Origin: JBHYGK01 sp051859045
Lineage (GTDB): Bacteria > Pseudomonadota > Gammaproteobacteria > Xanthomonadales > Xanthomonadaceae
Length of the DNA stretch: 46,705 nt
Assembly: GCA_051859045.1 (NCBI GenBank)
Contig: JBHYGK010000020.1
Span: 1-46,705, forward strand
Reading direction: 5' to 3'
Shown here: piece after piece, positions 40,836 to 46,705 of the stretch
How positions within the stretch are numbered: position 1 is the stretch's first letter
How the letters are laid out: every line of letters begins with the position of its first letter
The notes under the pieces: model-generated
Told to the model about the DNA's origin: nothing
Database searches by the model: none
What the model saw: only the letters and a program-made list of their open reading frames with translations
Translations under genes and position numbers: made by a program

Positions 40836-41576
40836 ATGTCGACCCTGCCCCTCGTCCTCGCCTCCCGCCGCTTCCTCGCCCCGCGCGTGCTCGAACTCGG
40901 CCTCGCCCGCGCCGACGGCGCCCCGATCGCCTTCGTGCCCGGCCAGTTCCTGCAGCTGCACCTGCCGGGCCCGGACGGTGCGTTGCTGCGGCGCAGCTAC
41001 TCGATCCTCGACCAGGCCTCGCCGGCGGACGTGGTGCACGTGGCGATCAGCCTGGTGCCCGGCGGCCTGGCCAGCACCCTGCTCGAGCCGCTGGAGCCGG
41101 GCGCGGTGCTGCAGGGCGGGGCGCCGATGGGCCGCTTCCACCTGATGCCGGGCGACGCCAACCGGCGCTACCTGCTGCTGGCCACCGGCACCGGGGCCAG
41201 CCCGTTCCACGGGATGCTGCCCGGCCTGGCCGAGGCCATCGCGCGGCGCGACGCGCGGGTGGTGATCGCGCACGGGGCCCGCACCCGCGCCGAGCTGCTT
41301 TACCGCGAGGCCTTCGAGGCCTTCGCGGCGGCGCATCCGGGGCACGTGCGCTACCTGCCCTGCACCTCGCGCGAGCCGGCCGACGCGGCGGCCTGGGCGG
41401 ATGCCCGGGGCGGCCACGTCCAGGACGCGCTGGAGGCCCTGGCGCCGGACCCGGCCGGCGACATCGCCTACCTGTGCGGCAACCCGGCCATGGTCGACGC
41501 CGGCTTCGAGGCGCTGAAGGCGCGCGGCCTCGGCCTGGCCCAGCTGCGGCGCGAGAAGTACATCAGCCTCAAGTGA
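40836..41576 (+). CDS. fpr: Ferredoxin/flavodoxin-NADP+ reductase family protein
   Basis: The 246-residue product has the FNR fold: FAD-site Arg-x-Tyr-Ser in LRRSYSILD (Arg53, Tyr55, Ser56), phosphate-binding GGLASTLLEPL, NADP-site ATGTGASPFHGML (116-128), AHGARTRAELLYRE and the C-terminal YLCGNPAMVDAGFEAL with REKYIS. Length is that of bacterial Fpr (about 248-258). It would move electrons between NADPH and ferredoxin or flavodoxin and help in oxidative defence. Other members of the family with different partners are possible. Only 57 bases separate it from divergent yadG. The close -10 suggests a leaderless mRNA. Confidence 0.85.
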   Translation: MSTLPLVLASRRFLAPRVLELGLARADGAPIAFVPGQFLQLHLPGPDGALLRRSYSILDQASPADVVHVAISLVPGGLASTLLEPLEPGAVLQGGAPMGRFHLMPGDANRRYLLLATGTGASPFHGMLPGLAEAIARRDARVVIAHGARTRAELLYREAFEAFAAAHPGHVRYLPCTSREPADAAAWADARGGHVQDALEALAPDPAGDIAYLCGNPAMVDAGFEALKARGLGLAQLRREKYISLK

Positions 41577-41671
41577 GGCCGGCCGCCGCGGCCCCGACCC
41601 CTGCCTGATGTCACATCTGGCGGTGACGGCCGTCTGCTAGCGTGATCCCACACCGACTGGAGGACACGCGG

Positions 41672-43144
41672 ATGCGCATCGCACCCCTGGGCCTGGCGCT
41701 CGCCGCCGCGCTCGGCACCATCCCCGACGCCGCGGCCGCGCGCCTGGGCTCGATCGAGTTCCACCCCTGCACGCTGCAGGCCCCCGGCATGCCGGTCTCG
41801 GTCGAGGCGCAGTGCGGCACGCTCGAGGTGCCGGAGGATCCGGCCGCCCCCGAGGGCCGCCGCATCGCGCTGGCGCTGGCATGGATCCCGGCCAGCGGCG
41901 AGGCCCAGCCCGACCCGGTGGTGATGATCGCCGGCGGCCCCGGCCAGAGCGCGCTGGAGTCGTATCCGGGCGTCGCCTCGGCCTTCGCCGACATCCGCAA
42001 GAACCGCCACGTGCTGCTGGTCGACCAGCGCGGCACCGGCGGCTCGAACCGTCTGGCCTGCGACCTGGAGGAGGGCGAGAACCCGTTCGCCGGCGCCGCC
42101 GAGCCGACCGCCGAGGACGCGGCCGCGTTCGCCACACGCTGCCGCGACCAGCTCTCGGCCAACGCCGACCTGCGCCTGTACACCACCGGCGTCGCGATCC
42201 AGGACCTCGAGGCGGTGCGCGTCGCGGTCGGCGCGCCGACGCTCAACCTGGTCGGCATCTCCTACGGCACCCGCGTGGCCCAGCAGTTCGCCGCGCGCTA
42301 CCCCGGCAGCGTGCGCAGCCTGGTGCTCGACGGCGTGGCGCCCAACGACCTGGTGCTGGGCAGCGAGTTCGCGCTGCGGCTCGAGGACTCCCTGCGCCTG
42401 CAGTTCGCGCGCTGCGCCGAGGACGCCGCCTGCCGCGAGCGCTTCGGCGACCCGCGCGAGACCCTCGAGCGCGTGCTCGCGCTGGCCGCCGCCGGCGAGA
42501 CGGTGGTGCGCTACCGCGACCCGGTCACCGCCGAGCCGCGCGAGGAGACCCTCACCCGCGGCCACGTCGCGACGCTCGCGCGCATGTACGCCTACCAGCC
42601 CATCGCCTTCGCGACCCTGCCGCTGGCCCTGCACGAGGCCGCCGAGGGCCGCCCCGAGACGCTGATGGCGCAGGCGCGGATGATCACCGGCCAGCTCGGC
42701 GCCTCGATCGTGCACGGCATGCAGCTCTCGGTCGTGTGCGCCGAGGACGCGCCGGAGCTGGTGGCCGATCCGGCCGCCGAGGGCACGGTGCTGGGCAACG
42801 ACTTCGCCCGCTTCATCGCCGCGCAGTGCGCGGTGTGGCCGGCGGGCGAGCGCGCGGCCGAATTCCGCGCGCCGCTGGCCACCGACGTGCCGGCGCTGCT
42901 GTTCTCCGGCGAGTTCGACCCCGTGACCCCGCCGTCCTACGGCGAGCGCGTGGCCGCCTCGCTGCCCCGGGGCCGCCACCTGGTGCTGCGCGGCCAGGGC
43001 CACAACGTCTTCGGGGCCGGCTGCGCGCCGACGCTGATGGCGCGCTTCATCGAGACCACCGATGCCGCCGCGCTCGACGCCGGCTGCCTCGACCAGCTCG
43101 TCTACACGCCGCCCTTCACGGGCTACCACGGCTGGGAACCCTGA
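41672..43144 (+). CDS. Exported alpha/beta hydrolase, peptidase S33 (tripeptidyl aminopeptidase-like)
   Basis: The 490-residue product has a short signal peptide (PLGLALAAALGTIPDAAA) and an alpha/beta hydrolase domain with the oxyanion motif MIAGGPGQSALES, VDQRGTGGSN, nucleophile Ser197 in VGISYGT, acid Asp416 in SGEFDPVTPP and His444 in GQGHNVFG. The helical insert and TAP-like C-terminal part are typical of tripeptidyl/prolyl aminopeptidases of S33. It probably trims peptides in the periplasm. GGAGGA lies eight bases before the ATG at 41672. It is followed after 10 bases by the natA-like gene, so the three genes likely form an operon. Confidence 0.9.
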   Translation: MRIAPLGLALAAALGTIPDAAAARLGSIEFHPCTLQAPGMPVSVEAQCGTLEVPEDPAAPEGRRIALALAWIPASGEAQPDPVVMIAGGPGQSALESYPGVASAFADIRKNRHVLLVDQRGTGGSNRLACDLEEGENPFAGAAEPTAEDAAAFATRCRDQLSANADLRLYTTGVAIQDLEAVRVAVGAPTLNLVGISYGTRVAQQFAARYPGSVRSLVLDGVAPNDLVLGSEFALRLEDSLRLQFARCAEDAACRERFGDPRETLERVLALAAAGETVVRYRDPVTAEPREETLTRGHVATLARMYAYQPIAFATLPLALHEAAEGRPETLMAQARMITGQLGASIVHGMQLSVVCAEDAPELVADPAAEGTVLGNDFARFIAAQCAVWPAGERAAEFRAPLATDVPALLFSGEFDPVTPPSYGERVAASLPRGRHLVLRGQGHNVFGAGCAPTLMARFIETTDAAALDAGCLDQLVYTPPFTGYHGWEP

Positions 43145-43154
43145 GGACACCGCC

Positions 43155-43901
43155 ATGATCACCTGCAACGACCTGCACAAGCAGTTCAAGACCAAGTCGG
43201 GCGTGGTCAAGGCCGTCGACGGCGTCAGCTTCACGGCGCGCGACGGCGAGATCACCGGCCTGCTGGGCCCGAACGGCGCCGGCAAGACCACCACGCTGCG
43301 GATGCTCTACACGCTGATGAAGCCCGACCGCGGCGCGGTCACGGTGGACGGCCACGACGCGTGGAAGGAGGCCGACGCGGTGCGCCGCAAGCTCGGCGTG
43401 CTCCCGGACGCGCGCGGCGTCTACAAGCGCCTCACCGCGCGCGAGAACATCGCCTACTTCGGCGAGCTGCACGGCCTCGACCGCGCCACCATCGCCGCGC
43501 GCACCGCGGCGCTGTCGAAGGCGCTGGACATGGACGCGATCCTCGACCGCCAGACCGAGGGCTTCAGCCAGGGCCAGCGCACCAAGACCGCGATCGCCCG
43601 CGCGCTGGTGCACGACCCGCGCAACGTCATCCTCGACGAGCCCACCAACGGCCTCGACGTGATGACCACGCGCGCGATGCGCGGCTTCCTGCAGCAGCTG
43701 CGCGCCGAGGGCCGCTGCGTGATCTTCTCCAGCCACATCATGCAAGAGGTGGCCGCGCTGTGTGACCGCATCGTCATCGTCGCCGGCGGCCGCGTCGTCG
43801 CCCAGGGCACCCCCGACGAACTCCGCGCGCAGACCGGCGAGGCCAACCTCGAGGATGCGTTCGTCAAGGCCATCGGCTCCGAGGAGGGCCTGCACGCATG
43901 A
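43155..43901 (+). CDS. natA: ABC transporter ATP-binding protein (NatA type)
   Basis: The 248-residue product has Walker A GPNGAGKTT (38-46), LTARENIAYFGELHGL, the signature FSQGQRTKTAIARAL (137-151; FSQGQ in place of LSGGQ), Walker B VILDEPTNGLD (158-168) and the H-loop FSSHIMQEV. FSQGQ and the general layout fit NatA, the ATPase of sodium-exporting NatAB in Bacillus, and its relatives. GAGGA is located before the ATG. Its end overlaps natB by four bases (ATGA). Sodium export is a family-level inference only. Confidence 0.88.
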   Translation: MITCNDLHKQFKTKSGVVKAVDGVSFTARDGEITGLLGPNGAGKTTTLRMLYTLMKPDRGAVTVDGHDAWKEADAVRRKLGVLPDARGVYKRLTARENIAYFGELHGLDRATIAARTAALSKALDMDAILDRQTEGFSQGQRTKTAIARALVHDPRNVILDEPTNGLDVMTTRAMRGFLQQLRAEGRCVIFSSHIMQEVAALCDRIVIVAGGRVVAQGTPDELRAQTGEANLEDAFVKAIGSEEGLHA

Positions 43902-45070
43902 AGACGCTCTGGATCGTGATGCTCAAGGAGCTGCGCGACCTCTTCCGCGACCGCCGCACCGTCGCGGTGGCGCTGCTGATGGGTCCGCTGCTGATCCCGG
44001 TGATGATCCTCGGCGCCGGCTCGCTGGTGCAGAAGCGCATCAGCACCCAGATGCAGTCCGCGCTCGAGGTGCCGGTGGTCGGCGCGGAGCACGCGCCGAA
44101 CCTGGTGGCCTGGCTGGGCTCGAAGAACCTCACCGTCGTCGAGGCCCCGGACGACCCCGAGGCGCGCGTGCTCGACGAGACCTACCGCGTGATCCTGCGC
44201 GTGCCCGAGGGCTTCGGCGACGCGTGGCGCGGCAGCCAGCCCGCGACGATCGAGCTGCTGTTCGACTCCACCCGCCAGGACGCGCAGATCCCGCTGCAGC
44301 GCGTGACCCGCGCGGTGAACGAGTACGGCCAGACCGTGGGCTCGCTGCGCCTGCTCTCGCGCGGCGTGAGCCCGGGCGTGGCGTTGCCGCTGCAGGTCAG
44401 CGCGCTCGACCTCTCCACGCCCGAGGCCCGCGGCGGCCAGATCGTGGGCAGCATCCTGGCCTACCTGCTGATCCTCTCGGGCTTCCTCGGCGGCGCCTAC
44501 CTGGTGATGGACGCCACCGCCGGCGAGCGCGAGCGGCAGTCGCTGGAGCCGCTGCTGGCCACGCCCGGCAGCCGCGGCGCGATCATGAGCGGCAAGATCG
44601 CGGCGGCCTGCGCGTTCGGCATGCTCACGCTGCTGTTGATGCTGCTCGCCTTCGGCGTGAGCATGCAGTTCGGCCCGGCGGCGGCGCTGCGCCTGGACGC
44701 GTCGTGGGTGTCGGTGGCGCTGCTGCTGCTGGTGCTGCTGCCGATGGTGATGCTGGGCACGACCCTGCTGACCCTGATCTCGGCCAGCGTGAAGTCGGTG
44801 AAGGAAGCGCAGAGCTACATGAGCATCCTGATGCTGCTGCCGATGCTCCCGACCATCCTGCTGATGCTCAACCCGGTGAAGACCACCACCTGGATGCTGG
44901 CCACGCCGTTCCTGGCCCAGAACCAGCTGATCATCCGCGTCACCCGCGGCGAGGCGATCACCGCGACGGAGTGGGCGATCTACCTCGGCGCCAGCGTGGG
45001 CCTGAGCCTGCTGGTCTGGCTGGCCGCGTCGCGGCTGTACCACCGCGAGTCGCTGGCGATCTCGGGCTGA
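43898..45070 (+). CDS. natB: ABC-2 transporter permease (NatB type)
   Basis: The 390-residue protein has an N-terminal cytoplasmic stretch and helix (MLKELRDLFRDRRTVAVALL, TM about 20-40), a large extracytoplasmic domain to about 175, and five more helices in the C-terminal half. The conserved ATAGERERQSLEPLLATP motif of NatB/ABC-2 type permeases is present. It forms a transporter with the ATPase before it, whose stop overlaps its start (ATGA). The last residues are cytoplasmic. A strong hairpin terminator follows the stop. The substrate (Na+, lipid or peptide) is unknown; the hydrolase upstream in the same operon could hint at a peptide link, which is speculative. Confidence 0.88.
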   Translation: MKTLWIVMLKELRDLFRDRRTVAVALLMGPLLIPVMILGAGSLVQKRISTQMQSALEVPVVGAEHAPNLVAWLGSKNLTVVEAPDDPEARVLDETYRVILRVPEGFGDAWRGSQPATIELLFDSTRQDAQIPLQRVTRAVNEYGQTVGSLRLLSRGVSPGVALPLQVSALDLSTPEARGGQIVGSILAYLLILSGFLGGAYLVMDATAGERERQSLEPLLATPGSRGAIMSGKIAAACAFGMLTLLLMLLAFGVSMQFGPAAALRLDASWVSVALLLLVLLPMVMLGTTLLTLISASVKSVKEAQSYMSILMLLPMLPTILLMLNPVKTTTWMLATPFLAQNQLIIRVTRGEAITATEWAIYLGASVGLSLLVWLAASRLYHRESLAISG

Positions 45071-45111
45071 GGCCCGGCGCGGCCCCGCGGGGTCGCGCGA
45101 GGCCGGACACG

Positions 45112-45143
45112 CGAAGGGCCCGACCTCACGGTCGGGCCCTTCG
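45112..45143. terminator. Hairpin terminator between natB and convergent tonB-like gene
   Basis: CGAAGGGCCCGACC (45112-45125) pairs perfectly with GGTCGGGCCCTTCG (45130-45143) around TCAC. It lies between two converging genes and likely serves both, although only TCGTCG follows. Confidence 0.8.
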
Positions 45144-45179
45144 TCGTGGTGGGCCCCGGCGCGGGGCCCGCGGCCGGCC

Positions 45180-46208
45180 TTACTGGCCGTCCATGCTGAA
45201 GCCGATCGTGCGGCGGCCGGTGACCGGCTCGCCCGGCGGCTCGAAGCGCCAGCGGCGCACGGTGTTGATCACCTCGCGGTCGAAGGCGCCGCGGGGCTCG
45301 GCGCGCAGGATGCGCACGTCGCTGACGCTGCCGTCGGCGGCGACCGTGAACTCGAACTCCACCTCGCCCTGCAGGCCGCGGCGATACGCGGCCGCGGGGT
45401 AGGTCGGCTGCGGCGTGCTGATCGCGCGCGGCAGCTGGCCCGGCGCGCGGGTGGGCGCCGGCGGCGGGGCCGGGGTCGGCGCCGGGGCGGCGACGACCGG
45501 CTCGGGCTCCGGCTCGGGTTCCGGCTCGACGACGGCCGGGGCCGGGGCGGGCTCCGGGGCGGGCGGCGGGGCGGCGGCGGCGGTCGCCGCGGCCTGGGCG
45601 GCGGCGGCGGCCGCGGCCTCGGCGGCGACGCGGCGCTGCTCCTCGGCCTCCTCGCGGCGCTCGGCGTCGGTCTCGGCGCGCTCGATCGCGGACTGGATGC
45701 GCGGCAGCGCCGGGGCGCTCTCGTCGGTGGCGCTCATCAGCGCGTACAGGCGGCGCGCCTCGTCGAGCTCGTTGCGGGCGATCGCCTGCTCGGCCGCGAT
45801 CAGCGCGTACGGGAACAGGTCCATCAGCGCGCCGTTGACGCTGGCGTCGTCGGGCGCCTGCTCGCGCAGGGCGAGGTAGTAGGCGATGGCGTTGTCGCCG
45901 GCGGGGGCGTACAGGCGCTGGTCGCGCAGGGCCTGGCTGGCGGCGGTGCGCAGGTCGGCCTCGCTCATCGCGGCCAGCGCGTCGGTGACGGCCGGCTCGG
46001 GCTCGGCCGGCGGCGTGACGACCGCGTCGGGCGCGGGCGCCTCGGCGGGGGCCGGGGCGCTGGCCTCGGTGGCGGCCGGCGCGGCGGCGGGCTCGGCGGC
46101 GTCATCGCCACCGCACGCGGACAGCGCGAGGGCGGCCAGCAGGGCCACGACCAGGCGCGCAGGAGTCAGGACACGCGGGGAGGCCCCGTTGGCGTGGTTG
46201 GAGTGCAT
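45180..46208 (-). CDS. TonB C-terminal-domain protein with lipoprotein signal
   Basis: The 342-residue product has an N-terminal hydrophobic segment with the lipobox LSAC (Cys32). It then has an Ala/Pro linker, a helical part at about 90-200 with TPR-like helices (DLRTAASQALRDQRLYAPAG, IAYYLALREQAPDDASVNGA, ALIAAEQAIARNELDEARRL), a Glu/Ala coiled coil, a Pro-Glu-rich spacer (EPEPEPEPEP), and a C-terminal TonB domain at about 265-342 (YPAAAYRRGLQGEVEFEF, AAFDREVINTVRRWRFEPP-like). TonB domains pass energy to outer-membrane receptors. A lipid anchor in place of a TM helix is unusual. A second TonB-domain gene lies 95 bases upstream on the same strand. Confidence 0.88.
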   Translation of the reverse strand: MHSNHANGASPRVLTPARLVVALLAALALSACGGDDAAEPAAAPAATEASAPAPAEAPAPDAVVTPPAEPEPAVTDALAAMSEADLRTAASQALRDQRLYAPAGDNAIAYYLALREQAPDDASVNGALMDLFPYALIAAEQAIARNELDEARRLYALMSATDESAPALPRIQSAIERAETDAERREEAEEQRRVAAEAAAAAAAQAAATAAAAPPPAPEPAPAPAVVEPEPEPEPEPVVAAPAPTPAPPPAPTRAPGQLPRAISTPQPTYPAAAYRRGLQGEVEFEFTVAADGSVSDVRILRAEPRGAFDREVINTVRRWRFEPPGEPVTGRRTIGFSMDGQ

Positions 46209-46238
46209 CGGCTCGTTTTCCCCCTGGGTGAGGGTGTA

Positions 46239-46267
46239 AAGACAAGCCACTTTGGCCCGAATGTCAA
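46239..46267 (-). promoter_or_regulatory. Possible promoter of the TonB-like lipoprotein gene
   Basis: A perfect -35 TTGACA is found on the minus strand (46267-46262). With a 17-base spacer, TGTCTT (46244-46239) is a weak -10; TTTACA (46240-46235) is better but 21 bases away. The start codon is at 46208, so the gene probably has its own promoter apart from the upstream tonB gene. Confidence 0.4.
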
Positions 46268-46303
46268 CCTGAATCCGTTGTCGAGGCCCCCGGGGCGCCC
46301 TGC

Positions 46304-46705
46304 TCAGCGGGCGTCGGGCAGGCGGAAGCGCAGCGTGCGGCGCACCCGGACCGGGGCCGGCAGCGGCTCGAAGCGCCAGCGCGCCACCGCCGCGATGGCC
46401 TCGCGATCGAACACGTCGGGCGGCGTGGCCGACTCCACCTCGACGCCGCTGACCGCGCCGTCGGTGCCCACGGTGAACATCAGCCGGACTTCGCCCTCGA
46501 TCCGCCGCCGCTGCGCCTGCGGCGGGTAGCGCGGCGCCGGGGTGGCGATGGGGCGCGGCTCCTGCGGGGGTGCGGACGGAGGCGCGGCGGGGGGCGGCGC
46601 GGGGGTCGGGGTCGGCGCTTGCGTGGGCGGCGAGGCGGGCGGCGGCGTCGCGGCGACGGGCTCCGCGGCGGGCGCGGGGGCGGGCGCGGGCGCGGGGGAC
46701 GGAGC
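46304..46705 (-). CDS. TonB C-terminal-domain protein, C-terminal part only
   Basis: Only the C-terminal 133 residues are in the window; the start lies beyond 46705. A Pro/Ala-rich spacer is followed by a TonB domain: ATPAPRYPPQAQRRRIEGEV, LMFTVGTDGAVSGVEV, DVFDREAIAAVARWRFEPLP and the end RRTLRFRLPDAR. It is a paralogue of the neighbouring protein, with the same YP...GEV...FDREA...WRFEP skeleton. It is probably a periplasm-spanning energy transducer. Confidence 0.85.
   Translation of the reverse strand, partial: APSPAPAPAPAPAAEPVAATPPPASPPTQAPTPTPAPPPAAPPSAPPQEPRPIATPAPRYPPQAQRRRIEGEVRLMFTVGTDGAVSGVEVESATPPDVFDREAIAAVARWRFEPLPAPVRVRRTLRFRLPDAR

Noticed and set aside
45500..45640. Repetitive GGCTCGGGCTCCGG- and GCGGCGGCGG-like runs as a possible tandem repeat or CRISPR
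   Set aside because: They are in-frame codons for the Pro-Glu and Ala runs of the TonB-like protein; no spacer-repeat structure.
45415..45879. Plus-strand frame rich in Gly/Ala/Ser opposite the TonB-like gene
   Set aside because: It is the antisense of the Pro/Glu/Ala linker and helical region; low complexity explains it.

Overview
The window is about 46.7 kb of very GC-rich chromosomal DNA. The genes are tightly packed, codons nearly always end in G or C, and operons are short with overlapping ends. The gene content (Caulobacter/Xanthomonas-type TonB-dependent receptor, KduI/KduD/KdgK/Eda uronate pathway, LacI repressor, HD-GYP protein, several TonB-domain proteins, YadGH, HrpB, Icd) fits a gammaproteobacterium of the Lysobacterales (Xanthomonadales), such as a Lysobacter- or Luteimonas-like organism. 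This placement is by recognition of protein families, not by a search. I see no rRNA, tRNA, IS element, prophage or CRISPR array. No gene-free stretch exceeds 300 bases; the longest is 290 bases at 26443-26732 and holds a perfect inverted repeat.

Left part (1-7.2 kb). A truncated membrane protein and icd (NADP isocitrate dehydrogenase) diverge. icd converges, across a two-way terminator, on a seven-gene minus-strand operon (7080 down to 1940): DUF2170, PspA/IM30, a two-helix K+ channel with an RCK domain, DUF2491, DUF350, a DUF1190 lipoprotein and a glutathionylspermidine-synthetase-like ATP-grasp ligase. It has the same order as E. coli yjfIJKLMC with an ion channel added. The function of this system is not established, and it is the best candidate here for an undescribed membrane-associated amide-ligase system.

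Second part (7.2-20.3 kb). This is a pectin/uronate utilisation locus. A secreted PL1 pectate lyase cuts the polymer, and a 946-residue TonB-dependent receptor would import oligomers. A TRAP transporter (DctP/Q/M-type), made from the same operon as a fumarylacetoacetase-fold hydratase of unknown role, would bring acidic monomers into the cytoplasm. KduI and KduD then give 2-keto-3-deoxygluconate, KdgK phosphorylates it, and Eda splits it to pyruvate and glyceraldehyde-3-phosphate. A LacI-family regulator sits beside kduID. Four copies of a motif built on TGACACCGGT lie in the three promoter regions of the locus and overlap predicted promoter elements in two of them, so I infer one regulon.

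Middle part (20.3-37 kb). Mostly unlinked housekeeping and envelope genes: a DUF2189 membrane protein, a dCache-GAF-HD-GYP protein with a long insert, a DUF885 metallopeptidase, a two-BON-domain protein, an exported methyltransferase-like lipoprotein, a small secreted PPC-like protein, RluE, a cytoplasmic methyltransferase, an AsmA-like giant overlapping hrpB, a beta-lactamase-like serine hydrolase and a DUF2167 protein.

Right part (37-46.7 kb). tatD with a membrane protein of unknown function, yadGH (ABC exporter), a ferredoxin-NADP reductase gene that looks leaderless, an exported S33 alpha/beta hydrolase followed by natAB-type ABC genes, and two tandem TonB C-terminal-domain proteins. The first of these carries a lipobox; the second runs off the end of the window.
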